Positions 36,118 to 44,407 of a stretch of DNA of 64,000 nt are shown piece by piece. The notes under the pieces were generated by a model. It worked only from the letters and a program-made list of their open reading frames with translations. It searched no databases and was not told where the DNA came from. This DNA comes from Streptomyces sp. NBC_01353 (GTDB lineage: Bacteria; Actinomycetota; Actinomycetes; Streptomycetales; Streptomycetaceae): the NCBI RefSeq assembly GCF_036237275.1, contig NZ_CP108352.1:5332001-5396000 (forward strand), in the 5' to 3' direction. Every line of letters begins with the position of its first letter. The stretch's first letter is position 1. The position numbers and the translations under genes are program-made.

Positions 36118-37485
36118 ATGGGCGGCCGATGGATCGAACGGTGGGAGCCGGAGGACGAGACCTTCTGGCGTGAACAAGGAGAGCGGATCGCCCGGCGCAA
36201 TCTGGCCTTCTCCGTGCTCTCCGAGCACATCGGATTCTCCATTTGGAGCCTGTGGTCGGTCATGGTCCTTTTCATGGGACCGCAGTACGGCATCGACCCG
36301 GCGGGGAAGTTCTTCCTGATCGCGACGGCGACCTTCGTCGGCGCTCTGATCCGGATCCCGTACACCTTCGCCGTCGCCCGCTTCGGCGGCCGGAACTGGA
36401 CCATCTTCAGCGCGCTGCTGCTCCTCGTGCCGACGGGCGTCGCCTACGCGGTGATGGAGCCGGGCACCTCGTACAACACCTTCCTCCTGGTGGCGGCGCT
36501 GACCGGCGTCGGCGGCGGCAACTTCGCCTCCTCCATGACCAACATCAACGCCTTCTTCCCACTGCGGAAGAAGGGCTGGGCGCTCGGCCTGAACGCGGGC
36601 GGCGGCAACATCGGCGTCCCCGTGGTCCAGCTCATCGGACTGCTCGTCATCGGCACCGCCGGCGCCATGCACCCGCGGATCGTCCTCGGCGTCTACATCC
36701 CGCTCATCCTGATCGCGACGGTGTGCTCCGCGCTCTTCATGGACAACCTCGCGCCGGTGAAGAACGACACCGGCGCCGTCAAGGAGGCCGTGGGGGCCAA
36801 GCACACCTGGATCATGGCCTTCCTCTACATCGGCACCTTCGGTTCCTTCATCGGCTACAGCTTCGCCTTCGGCCTGGTCCTCCAGACCCAGTTCGGCCGC
36901 ACCCCGCTCCAGGCCGCCTCGCTCACCTTCATCGGCCCGCTGCTCGGCTCGCTGATTCGGCCCGTCGGCGGCTCGCTCGCCGACAAGTACGGCGGCGCCC
37001 GCATCACCCTGTGGACCTTCGCGGCCATGGGGCTCGCGACGGCAGTCGTCGTCTACGCCTCCGTCATCGAGTCCCTCGCCGTCTTCCTCGTCGGCTTCAT
37101 CGGACTCTTCGTCCTCAGCGGCCTCGGCAACGGCTCCACCTACAAGATGATCCCCGCGATCTTCCTCGCACAGGGCCACCGCAAGGGCCTGTCCGGCGAG
37201 GAGGCGGAGTCGTACGGCCGCAGGCTCTCCGGAGCCTCCATGGGGCTGATCGGCGCGGTGGGCGCGCTCGGCGGGCTCGGCATCAACCTCGCCTTCCGGC
37301 AGTCCTTCCAGACGGCCGGCACCGGCACCTCGGCCTTCGTCGCCTTCCTCGTCTTCTACGCCGCGTGCATGGTCGTGACCTGGGCGGTATACCTTCGCCG
37401 CCCGGCCGCCGTGCCGGACACGGCGGAGGGCGCGGCAGGTGCCTCGGGCGAGACGTCGCCGCAGCGCGGTTACGCCGAGGTGTGA
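36118..37485 (+). CDS. narK: Nitrate/nitrite transporter NarK
   Basis: A 455-residue MFS protein of the nitrate/nitrite porter family with twelve hydrophobic segments. The family signatures are visible: GVGGGNFASSMTNINAFFP in the first half and LNAGGGNIGVPVVQL. The cytoplasmic N-terminus WIERWEPEDETFWREQGERIARRN is typical. It moves nitrate and/or nitrite across the inner membrane. ATG 36118 is preferred to GTG 36115 because GGAGG ends six bases before it. nnaR, encoding a nitrate-assimilation regulator, follows 75 bases later. Confidence 0.93.
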   Translation: MGGRWIERWEPEDETFWREQGERIARRNLAFSVLSEHIGFSIWSLWSVMVLFMGPQYGIDPAGKFFLIATATFVGALIRIPYTFAVARFGGRNWTIFSALLLLVPTGVAYAVMEPGTSYNTFLLVAALTGVGGGNFASSMTNINAFFPLRKKGWALGLNAGGGNIGVPVVQLIGLLVIGTAGAMHPRIVLGVYIPLILIATVCSALFMDNLAPVKNDTGAVKEAVGAKHTWIMAFLYIGTFGSFIGYSFAFGLVLQTQFGRTPLQAASLTFIGPLLGSLIRPVGGSLADKYGGARITLWTFAAMGLATAVVVYASVIESLAVFLVGFIGLFVLSGLGNGSTYKMIPAIFLAQGHRKGLSGEEAESYGRRLSGASMGLIGAVGALGGLGINLAFRQSFQTAGTGTSAFVAFLVFYAACMVVTWAVYLRRPAAVPDTAEGAAGASGETSPQRGYAEV

Positions 37486-37498
37486 TCCGGAGTGGTCC

Positions 37499-37514
37499 GT
37501 AACGGCCAGGAAAT
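37499..37514 (+). promoter_or_regulatory. GlnR-like box upstream of nnaR
   Basis: GTAAC-GGCCAG-GAAAT (37499-37514) matches the GlnR half-box GTnAC-N6-GAAAC in nine of ten fixed positions (last base differs). It lies 46 bases before the ATG at 37561. GlnR is the actinobacterial nitrogen regulator, and NnaR is reported to work with it on nitrate genes. A good second half-box is not seen. Confidence 0.5.
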
Positions 37515-37560
37515 ACCGGCGAACCGAGTCTGTGACGAATCGCCGTCAGGCTCGGTCGGT

Positions 37561-38697
37561 ATGTACGAGCAAGAGCATGGTCCCCTCGCGGGGTTCACCG
37601 TCGGCGTCACGGCGGCACGGCGCGCGGACGAGCTGGGCGCGCTCCTTCGCCGCCGGGGCGCGGCCGTGGTCCACGGCCCGGCGCTGAGGATCGTGCCGCT
37701 CGCGGACGACACGGAACTGCTCGCCGCCACCAAGGAACTCATCGACCACGCCCCGGACGTCGTCGTCGCCACCACGGCGATCGGCTTCCGGGGCTGGGTC
37801 GAGGCGGCGGACGGCTGGGGCTACGGCGAGGAACTTCTCGACTGCCTGCGGGGCGTCGAACTCCTCGCCCGCGGACCCAAGGTCAAGGGAGCGGTACGGG
37901 CGGCGGGGCTCACGGAGTCGTGGTCGCCGTCGTCCGAATCCATGGCCGAGGTGCTCGACCGGCTCCTCACCGAGGGGGTGGACGGGCGGAGGATCGCGCT
38001 GCAGCTGCACGGGGAGCCTCTGCCCGGGTTCGTGGAATCGCTGAAGGCGGGCGGCGCCGAGGTTGTCGGCGTACCGGTGTACCGGTGGATGCCGCCGGAG
38101 GACATCGGCCCGCTGGACCGGCTTCTGGACGGGGTGCTGAGCGGCTCCCTGGACGCCGTCACCTTCACCAGCGCGCCGGCCGCCGCCTCGCTGCTGACGC
38201 GGGCGGAGGACCGGGGCGTGCTGCCGGAGTTCCTCGCGGCGCTGCGGAACGAGGTGCTCGCGGTGTGCGTGGGGCCGGTGACGGCGCTGCCGCTGCAGGC
38301 CCACGGCGTCGAGACGCTCCAGCCGGAGCGCTTCCGGCTCGGGCCGCTGGTGCAGCTGCTCGGCCAGGAACTGCCCTCCCGGGCCCGCACGCTCCCGGTG
38401 GCGGGCCGCCGCATCGAGATCCGGGGGCACGCGGTCCTCGTCGACGGCTGTCTGCGCCCGGTGCCGCCGGCCGGGATGGCGCTGCTCGACACGCTGGCCC
38501 GGCGACCCGGCTGGGTCGTCTCCCGCGCCGACCTGCTGCGCGCCCTGCCGGGAGCGGGGCGCGACGAGCACGCCGTGGAGACGGCGATGGCCCGGCTGCG
38601 GACGGCGCTGGGGGCGCCGAAGCTCATCCAGACGGTGGTCAAGCGGGGGTACCGGCTTGCGCTCGACCCGGTGGCGGAGACCAAGTACGACGAGTAG
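37561..38697 (+). CDS. nnaR: NnaR: HemD-like/winged-helix nitrate assimilation regulator
   Basis: A 378-residue fusion of an N-terminal uroporphyrinogen-III-synthase-like domain (residues ~10-265, GFTVGVTAARRADELGALLRRRGA, VTFTSAPAA) and a C-terminal winged-helix DNA-binding domain. The latter (residues ~275-370) contains LLDTLARRPGWVVSRADLLRALPGAGRDEHAVETAMARLRTAL and VKRGYRL. This architecture, next to narK, matches NnaR of S. coelicolor, which with GlnR activates nitrate and nitrite genes. The ATG at 37561 is chosen because a GlnR-like box lies just upstream of it. An in-frame GTG at 37492 would add 23 residues. Confidence 0.85.
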   Translation: MYEQEHGPLAGFTVGVTAARRADELGALLRRRGAAVVHGPALRIVPLADDTELLAATKELIDHAPDVVVATTAIGFRGWVEAADGWGYGEELLDCLRGVELLARGPKVKGAVRAAGLTESWSPSSESMAEVLDRLLTEGVDGRRIALQLHGEPLPGFVESLKAGGAEVVGVPVYRWMPPEDIGPLDRLLDGVLSGSLDAVTFTSAPAAASLLTRAEDRGVLPEFLAALRNEVLAVCVGPVTALPLQAHGVETLQPERFRLGPLVQLLGQELPSRARTLPVAGRRIEIRGHAVLVDGCLRPVPPAGMALLDTLARRPGWVVSRADLLRALPGAGRDEHAVETAMARLRTALGAPKLIQTVVKRGYRLALDPVAETKYDE

Positions 38698-38731
38698 GGG
38701 GTACGGGCTCTCGCCCGTACCCCCGACGCCG

Positions 38732-39214
38732 TCACCGCCCTCGGCGTACCGACAGCGCCCGCAGGAGGCAGGCGAAGCCCACTGTCGTCAGGACCGCACG
38801 GACGACGTTCCAGGCCACCCACGGGGTCTCGAAGTCCGCGCGGGCCCGTACCGGGTCCGTCGCCGCCGCGAGGGCGTCGTTGAGCGGGACGTTCACCGCC
38901 GAGGTGACCACGAAGACGGCCACGTACAAGGCCAGCGCCGCGAGCGCCCAGACCTTCGCCGGTGTGCCCCGCAGCTGCCATGCGGCGACCGCCGTCAGGA
39001 TCAGCGCCCCGAAGAAGGGCGTGAAGAAGACCGGGTTCTGGATCACGTCGTTGATGTTCCGCATCACCTCGACGAAGACCCGGTCGTCGCTGCGTGCCAG
39101 CGCCGGCATCGCCGAGCACACGTACGCGAACCACACTCCGGCGATCAGTCCCGTCGCCACCGTCGCCGCGCCCAGTACCGCGCCGGCCGCCGTCCCACCC
39201 CTGTTGTTCGTCAT
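38732..39214 (-). CDS. DUF1772 (anthrone-oxygenase-like) membrane protein
   Basis: A 160-residue membrane protein with four hydrophobic segments. It resembles the DUF1772 family, some members of which are called anthrone oxygenases. Recognisable parts are ATGLIAGVWFAYVCSAMPALAR, FVEVMRNINDVIQNPVFF and VNVPLNDALAA. The ATG at 39214 follows GGGG. It is divergent from the CGNR gene and convergent with nnaR. No catalytic residues can be assigned. Function unknown. Confidence 0.8.
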   Translation of the reverse strand: MTNNRGGTAAGAVLGAATVATGLIAGVWFAYVCSAMPALARSDDRVFVEVMRNINDVIQNPVFFTPFFGALILTAVAAWQLRGTPAKVWALAALALYVAVFVVTSAVNVPLNDALAAATDPVRARADFETPWVAWNVVRAVLTTVGFACLLRALSVRRGR

Positions 39215-39467
39215 GGCCCCAGTCAAGCCCGCCGGGGGCGGGCGGAACCATGGGTGTGCGTCCACGTTCCATACGCGGGCGTCCACGGTGGCGGGATGAT
39301 CCCCATCCGCCCCCTTGCGAGGAGAGGCAGGCACAGGCGCGCCGCGACACCCTCCGGGCACGAACCGCGACGTGCCCCCTAGCGGGGGCCGCCCGGGGTG
39401 GGCACTCTGGTCGCAGCGCCCCGCCGGTTCCCCGCCGGCCCCACGACCGCGAGGTGGTGACAGGGTC

Positions 39468-40019
39468 ATGACCGTACGGTTCGACTCCGGGCGGATCTGC
39501 CTGGATCTGGCCGCCCAGGCGCTCGACCGCGCCGACGCGCTCGACGAGTTCCTCCGCGCCACCGAACTCGTCCCGGCCGCCACCCCGCTGAGCGCGCTCG
39601 ACGCCCACTGGGTCGTACGCTTTCGCGAACTGCGCGACTGTGTCCGTGAACTGGTGGGCGCCCAGCTCGACGGGCGGCGCGCCGATCCCGCACTGGAGCG
39701 GCTCAACGAGTTCGCCGCCGCCTCCGCCCCACCCGCGCCCCGCGCCGTCCGCACGGAAGCCGGCGGGCTCGTACGGGCGTTGAGCGACGAACCCGACTGC
39801 CGCGCCCTGCTCGCCGCCGTCGCCCGGGACGCCGTCGATCTGCTCACCGACCCGGCCGCCCGCGCCCTGCTCCGACGGTGCGAGGGCGACAACTGCCGCC
39901 GCTGCTACCTCGATACTTCGCGAGGACGCCGCCGGCGCTGGTGCTCCAGTGAGACCTGCGGTAACCGCGAGCGAGTTGCCCGGCATCGGGCAGCCCGAAG
40001 GGGAATCGTGCCCGTGTGA
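39468..40019 (+). CDS. CGNR zinc-finger protein
   Basis: A 183-residue cytoplasmic protein of the ABATE/CGNR type, likely a transcriptional regulator. The N-terminal ~120 residues are helical. The C-terminus has the zinc finger RCEGDNCRRCYLDTSRGRRRRWCSSETCGNRERVARHR with the CGNR tetrapeptide and four Cys ligands. The start ATG at 39468 has GAGGTGGTGA upstream. It lies just before sigU in the same direction, with an 82-base gap, and opposite the DUF1772 gene. DNA target unknown. Confidence 0.85.
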   Translation: MTVRFDSGRICLDLAAQALDRADALDEFLRATELVPAATPLSALDAHWVVRFRELRDCVRELVGAQLDGRRADPALERLNEFAAASAPPAPRAVRTEAGGLVRALSDEPDCRALLAAVARDAVDLLTDPAARALLRRCEGDNCRRCYLDTSRGRRRRWCSSETCGNRERVARHRAARRGIVPV

Positions 40020-40101
40020 AAAAATCTCGAGCGACGTTGAGTCGAACCCGCTCCGGCTCCGTACCTCTCGACGACAACAGGGTCTCGACCGGGAGGTTCA
40101 G

Positions 40102-40689
40102 GTGCGCAAGGATGCGGCCGTGGCCGATGACCGTCCGCATCGGGCCCGGCATCGCAGTGAGGTCCCACGCTCTCGACCCGACGTCCCTGACGAGGAGTTG
40201 ATGCGTGCTCTCTACCGCGAACATGCCGGGCCCCTGCTCGCCTATGTACTACGCCTCGTCGCCGGCGATCGCCAGCGTGCCGAGGACGTCGTGCAGGAGA
40301 CGCTCATCCGTGCCTGGAAGAACGCCGGCCAGCTCAACAGGGCTACCGGCTCCGTCAGACCTTGGCTGGTGACGGTTGCCCGGCGCATCGTCATCGACGG
40401 CCACCGCAGCCGGCAGGCCCGGCCTCAGGAGGTCGATCCGTCACCGCTCGAGGTCCTGCCCGCGGAGGACGAGATCGACAAGGCGCTGTGGCTGATGACG
40501 CTCTCTGATGCGCTCGAAGATTTGACGCCCGCCCACCGGGAAGTGTTGGTCGAGACCTACTTCAAGGGGCGTACGGTCAACGAGGCGGCCGAGACCCTCG
40601 GCATACCCGCCGGGACCGTGCGTTCCCGGGTGTTCTACGCACTCCGTTCGATGAAGCTCGCGCTGGAGGAGAGGGGGGTATCGGCATGA
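40102..40689 (+). CDS. sigU: ECF sigma factor SigU
   Basis: A 195-residue extracytoplasmic-function sigma factor. Region 2 is DEELMRALYREHAGPLLAYVLRLVAGDRQRAEDVVQETLIRAWK and region 4 is LTPAHREVLVETYFKGRTVNEAAETLGIPAGTVRSRVFYALRSMKLAL. The GTG at 40102 has a near-perfect GGGAGG five bases before it; longer upstream frames are rejected. Its stop overlaps the start of the zinc-finger anti-sigma gene by four bases (ATGA). Gene order next to helD and malic enzyme matches sigU of S. coelicolor as I recall it. It is expected to be held inactive by RsuA. Confidence 0.88.
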   Translation: MRKDAAVADDRPHRARHRSEVPRSRPDVPDEELMRALYREHAGPLLAYVLRLVAGDRQRAEDVVQETLIRAWKNAGQLNRATGSVRPWLVTVARRIVIDGHRSRQARPQEVDPSPLEVLPAEDEIDKALWLMTLSDALEDLTPAHREVLVETYFKGRTVNEAAETLGIPAGTVRSRVFYALRSMKLALEERGVSA

Positions 40690-41600
40690 CACCGCCGCAC
40701 GACGCCGCGGGTGCGTACGTACTCGGCATCCTGGACGACGTCGACGCCGCCGCCTTCGAGGCGCACCTGGTGGACTGCGACCTCTGCGCCGCGCACGTGG
40801 AGGAGTTCGCCGGGATGGAGCCGATGCTGGCCATGCTGGCGGACGGCGACACCGCCCCCGCCGCCACGGACCCGTACACCGGCCTGTACGCCGCCCCCGA
40901 CCCGTACACCGGCCCGGTCGGCTCCATGGGGCCGGTGGGTCGCGCCGCCGATCCGTACGCCGACGCGGCCTTCGACGACTTCGCGCCCCGGCCGCCGGCC
41001 CCGCCCGGTCCTCGGCGCATCCCCTCCGCTGCCGTCTCCCTCGACGCCACGCCCGGGCCGCAGCTCCTCGGCCGGCTCATGGACGAGGTGGGCGCCAAGC
41101 GGGCCCGCTCCCGGCGCCGCACCTTCTACCTCGTCGCGGCCGCCGCGATCCTCGTCATCGGCGGCCCCGCCGTCGCCGTGGTCGCCACCTCCGAGGGAGG
41201 CAAGGAGAACCGGGCGATCGAACCCCACCCCACCAGTCCCGCCGAGGACGCCTTCTTCCACCACATGGAGGAGAAGATCCAGGCCACCGACCCGACGACC
41301 AAGATCAGCGCCACCGTCGGCATGGAGAAGAAGGGCTGGGGCACCCACACCGTCCTCGAACTCAAGAACGTCAAGGGCCCGCTCAAGTGCCGGCTCGTCG
41401 CCGTCTCCAAGAGCGGCGAGGAGGAGGTCGTCACTTCCTGGGCCGTGCCGAAATGGGGATACGGCATCCCCGGAGCCACCCAGGAGAGCGCCAAGAACCC
41501 GCTGTACGTGCACGGCGGGGCGGCCATGGACCGCAACGACATCGACCACTTCGAGGTCCGGACCTTCGACGGCGAACGCCTCGTGGAGGTAGAGGCCTGA
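40686..41600 (+). CDS. rsuA: Membrane anti-sigma factor RsuA
   Basis: A 304-residue anti-sigma factor. The N-terminal zf-HC2 domain has FEAHLVDCDLCAAHVEEF (His-x3-Cys-x2-Cys) near residues 25-40. A linker with DPYTG repeats (DPYTGLYAAPDPYTGPV) follows, then a basic KRARSRRR patch and one membrane span (TFYLVAAAAILVIGGPAVAVVAT) near residue 150. The extracytoplasmic part of ~130 residues ends VRTFDGERLVEVEA. It should bind SigU at the membrane and release it on an envelope signal. Translationally coupled to sigU. Confidence 0.88.
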   Translation: MTPPHDAAGAYVLGILDDVDAAAFEAHLVDCDLCAAHVEEFAGMEPMLAMLADGDTAPAATDPYTGLYAAPDPYTGPVGSMGPVGRAADPYADAAFDDFAPRPPAPPGPRRIPSAAVSLDATPGPQLLGRLMDEVGAKRARSRRRTFYLVAAAAILVIGGPAVAVVATSEGGKENRAIEPHPTSPAEDAFFHHMEEKIQATDPTTKISATVGMEKKGWGTHTVLELKNVKGPLKCRLVAVSKSGEEEVVTSWAVPKWGYGIPGATQESAKNPLYVHGGAAMDRNDIDHFEVRTFDGERLVEVEA

Positions 41601-41626
41601 CATTTTGGCCCCCTGTGGCGTACGCT
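41597..41626 (+). promoter_or_regulatory. Promoter of the HelD gene
   Basis: CTGACA (41597-41602) and TACGCT (41621-41626) with an 18-base spacer fit a housekeeping promoter. The -35 overlaps the rsuA stop codon. Transcription would start near 41633. An 8-bp inverted repeat, GGCCCCCT (41607-41614) and AGGGGGCC (41652-41659), spans this promoter and the HelD Shine-Dalgarno. It could form only in transcripts reading through from sigU-rsuA. Confidence 0.55.
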
Positions 41627-41662
41627 CGACGGCTGCCCAGTGCACGTCAGAAGGGGGCCTTA

Positions 41663-44041
41663 GTGGCCGCGCAGGAAGCCGTGGACACCGTGGACACGGT
41701 CCGGGACCGTGAGATCGGTGTCGAGCAAGAACATCTGGATCAGGTCTACCGCCGCCTCGAGGAGAAGATCCGCGAGGCGGAGTTCCTGATGAACGACGCC
41801 GCCAAGCGGGGTCAGGTCGGCACGCCCGGCGCGCTCGCCGAGCGAGACGCCCAGGTGTTCCGGGCCGGTATCCACCTCAACCGGCTCAACAACGAGTTCG
41901 AGGACTTCCTCTTCGGCCGGATCGACCTGCTCTACGGCAAGGACGGCAAGAAGGGCCCCGACGGCGCGTACACCTCCGTCGAGCCCGCCGAGGACGCCGT
42001 ACGCGCCGACAACACGGCCGACATCGGCGAGACCCTCCACATCGGCCGGATCGGCGTCCTCGACTCCGACTACGCGCCGCTCGTCATCGACTGGCGCGCA
42101 CCCGCCGCCGCCCCCTTCTACCGCTCCACCCCGGTCGACCCCGGCCGCGTGGTGCGGCGCCGCGTCATCCGCTCCAAGGGCCGCAAGGTCCTCGGCGTCG
42201 AGGACGACCTGATGCGCCCCGAGCTGACGGCGACCCTGGAGGGGCGCGAGCTGCCGGTGATCGGCGACGGCGCCCTGATGGCCGCGCTCGGCCAGGCCCG
42301 CAGCCACACCATGCGCGACATCGTCTCCTCCATCCAGGCCGAGCAGGACCTGGTCATCCGCGCGCCCGCCGCCTCCGTCACGTACGTCGAGGGCGGCCCG
42401 GGCACCGGGAAGACGGCGGTGGCCCTGCACCGGGCGGCCTATCTGCTGTACCAGGACCGTCGGCGGTACGCGGGCGGCATCCTGATCGTCTCCCCGACCC
42501 CGCTGCTCGTCTCGTACACCGAGGGAGTGCTGCCCTCGCTCGGCGAGGAGGGCCAGGTCGCCATCCGCGCTCTCGGCTCGCTCGTGGACGGCGTGGAGGC
42601 CACCACGTACGACGAGCCGGCCGTGGCCCGGGTCAAGGGCTCCTCCCGGATGCTCGCCGTCCTGCGCAAGGCGGCCCGCGGCGCCCTGGAGACCCCGGCT
42701 CCGAGATCCGCCCCCGGCGACCAGCTCTCCTTCGGAGAGGAGGACGTCGCGCCTGCCCCCGCCGGCACGCCCACGCGCCTGCGGGTCGTCGCCTTCGGCC
42801 GCCGTCTCGAGCTGGAGGCCGACGACCTCCAGCGCATCCGGCACAACGTCCTGGGCGGCTCCGCGCCCGTCAACCTGCTGCGCCCCCGCGCCCGCAGGCT
42901 GCTGCTCGACGCGCTGTACGCCAAGTCCGGCGCCGTCGGCCGGCACAGCGACCCCGAACTCGCCGCCGAGCTGCGCTCCTCCTTCGACGAGGACGTCTCC
43001 ACCGAGGACTCCTTCCTCCACTTCCTCGACGCCTGGTGGCCCGAGCTCACCCCCCGCCAGGTCCTCGACGCGATGGCCGACGAGAGGCGCCTCGGCCGCT
43101 GGGCCCGGCGCATCCTCAACCCGGGCGAGGTCCGCCGCCTCGCCCGCTCCCTGCGCCGTGACGGGCTCTCCGTGCACGACGTGGCACTCCTCGACGAGCT
43201 GAACACCCTCCTCGGCGCCCCGGCCCGGCCCCGCAGGAAGCGGGAGTACGACCCGCTGGACCAGCTGACGGGGCTGGAGGAGCTGATGCCCGTACGGGAG
43301 GAGACGCAGCGGGAGCGGGCCGAACGGCTCGCCGCCGAGCGTGTCGAGTACGCCCACGTCATCGTCGACGAGGCCCAGGACCTCACGCCCATGCAATGGC
43401 GGATGGTCGGGCGGCGCGGCCGGCACGCGACCTGGACCGTCGTCGGCGACCCGGCGCAGTCGTCCTGGTCGACCCCGGACGAGGCCGCCGAGGCCCGCGA
43501 CGAGGCGCTCGGCAGCCGCCCGCGCCGCCGCTTCGAGCTGACCGTGAACTACCGCAACCCCGCCGAGATCGCCGAGCTGGCCGCCAAGGTGCTCGCCCTC
43601 GCCATGCCCGGCAGCACCTCACCGCGCGCGGTGCGCTCCACGGGTGTGGAACCGCGCTTCGTGGCCGTGGGGGAGCCCGCGGCGGGGGAGAAGGCGGGGA
43701 CGGAGCGGTTGGCCGAAATCGTACGGAGCGAGGCGCGCCGTCTCCTGGAGCGGGTGGACGGCACCGTCGGCGTGGTGGTCGCCATGAACCGGCGCGAGCA
43801 GGCCGCGCGCTGGCTGGCCGACCTCGGCGACCGGGTGGTGGCGCTGGGCTCCCTGGAGGCCAAGGGCCTGGAGTACGACGCCACGGTGGTGGTCTCGCCC
43901 GCGGAGATCGCGGACGAGTCCCCGGCCGGTCTGCGGGTGCTGTACGTGGCGCTGACGCGCGCGACGCAGCAGCTCACCGTGGTCTCGGGCGCCCGGGACG
44001 TGCCGGACGCGGAGGGAGTCCCCGACCTGCTCAGGGACTGA
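41663..44041 (+). CDS. HelD/HelR-family RNA polymerase-recycling ATPase
   Basis: A 792-residue UvrD-like motor protein. Proteins of the HelD family bind RNA polymerase and use ATP to clear stalled complexes. HelR members protect against rifamycins. The N-terminal coiled segment (REIGVEQEHLDQVYRRLEEKIREAEFL) corresponds to the arm that enters the secondary channel. VIDWRAPAAAPFYR, Walker A VEGGPGTGKTAVALHRAAYLLY, Walker B VIVDEAQDLTPMQWRMV, GDPAQSSW and LYVALTRATQQL are visible. The GTG at 41663 has AAGGGGG five bases upstream. The gene has its own promoter after rsuA. HelR identity is plausible, but no rifamycin-associated element was seen. Confidence 0.85.
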   Translation: MAAQEAVDTVDTVRDREIGVEQEHLDQVYRRLEEKIREAEFLMNDAAKRGQVGTPGALAERDAQVFRAGIHLNRLNNEFEDFLFGRIDLLYGKDGKKGPDGAYTSVEPAEDAVRADNTADIGETLHIGRIGVLDSDYAPLVIDWRAPAAAPFYRSTPVDPGRVVRRRVIRSKGRKVLGVEDDLMRPELTATLEGRELPVIGDGALMAALGQARSHTMRDIVSSIQAEQDLVIRAPAASVTYVEGGPGTGKTAVALHRAAYLLYQDRRRYAGGILIVSPTPLLVSYTEGVLPSLGEEGQVAIRALGSLVDGVEATTYDEPAVARVKGSSRMLAVLRKAARGALETPAPRSAPGDQLSFGEEDVAPAPAGTPTRLRVVAFGRRLELEADDLQRIRHNVLGGSAPVNLLRPRARRLLLDALYAKSGAVGRHSDPELAAELRSSFDEDVSTEDSFLHFLDAWWPELTPRQVLDAMADERRLGRWARRILNPGEVRRLARSLRRDGLSVHDVALLDELNTLLGAPARPRRKREYDPLDQLTGLEELMPVREETQRERAERLAAERVEYAHVIVDEAQDLTPMQWRMVGRRGRHATWTVVGDPAQSSWSTPDEAAEARDEALGSRPRRRFELTVNYRNPAEIAELAAKVLALAMPGSTSPRAVRSTGVEPRFVAVGEPAAGEKAGTERLAEIVRSEARRLLERVDGTVGVVVAMNRREQAARWLADLGDRVVALGSLEAKGLEYDATVVVSPAEIADESPAGLRVLYVALTRATQQLTVVSGARDVPDAEGVPDLLRD

Positions 44042-44063
44042 TTTCCGGTCAACCTGCGTCGCA

Positions 44064-44089
44064 GGAATCACTTACCAGAGTGGTTTGTT
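44064..44089 (+). promoter_or_regulatory. Sigma-R-type promoter
   Basis: GGAAT (44064-44068), 18 bases, then GTT (44087-44089) is an exact match to the promoter consensus of the thiol-oxidative-stress sigma factor SigR. It lies 22 bases after the HelD stop. Transcription would start within a few bases of 44099, the A of the short leader ORF. Confidence 0.65.
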
Positions 44090-44098
44090 AGCCTGTCT

Positions 44099-44200
44099 AT
44101 GGCACCGGCTCGATCCAAGCCCCCGGGCCCAACCTTCGTCCCTCAGAGGGACCTCTTGCCGCGAGGCGAGCATGGCGGGTCGGTGCCACTTAGTGCATAG
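44099..44200 (+). CDS. Leaderless 33-codon leader peptide
   Basis: ATG at 44099 opens a 33-residue frame ending TAG at 44200. It begins nine bases after the sigma-R -10 GTT, so the message would be leaderless. The peptide starts MAPARSKPPGPTFVPQ and ends GSVPLSA; it is Pro- and Arg-rich, with no membrane span or Cys. Codons 17-19 (AGG GAC CTC) double as the antiterminator strand described in the next entry. A stop 10 bases before the terminator stem is typical of attenuation leader peptides. It could instead be a functional small protein. Confidence 0.5.
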   Translation: MAPARSKPPGPTFVPQRDLLPRGEHGGSVPLSA

Positions 44201-44250
44201 CTACGAAGTTGAGGTCCCTGTCACCCCTGGTGACAGGGACCTCTTCTGTT
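44147..44250 (+). promoter_or_regulatory. Transcription attenuator upstream of malic enzyme
   Basis: A perfect 15-bp stem, 44211-44225 with 44229-44243 (loop CCT), is followed by TTCTGTTT, the best intrinsic terminator tail in the window. The left arm GAGGTCCCT (44211-44219) can also pair with AGGGACCTC at 44147-44155, inside the leader ORF. The two pairings exclude each other. A ribosome on the leader ORF would therefore choose between termination and read-through into the malic-enzyme gene 158 bases further on. Confidence 0.6.
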
Positions 44251-44407
44251 TCCCCAAGGGTTCTCGTATGGTGGAAACTGCTTTCCGAAAACAAAATGAC
44301 CGCATTACCTGCTACCGGCAGGTAGGTGCGACGATCGGAGGGCGCCGCCGGGCAACCAGCCAAGGCGGCGTAGCAACGAAGCTCAGGGAAAGCAGAGGAA
44401 CCCGGCC

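Noticed and set aside
37492-37560. Earlier GTG start for NnaR
   Set aside because: The added 23 residues are not domain-like, and a GlnR-like box lies within that stretch, which fits an intergenic region better.
41600-41662. Rifamycin-associated element before the HelD gene
   Set aside because: I looked for the near-palindromic element expected before helR genes and found only GGCCCCCT/AGGGGGCC, which does not match it.
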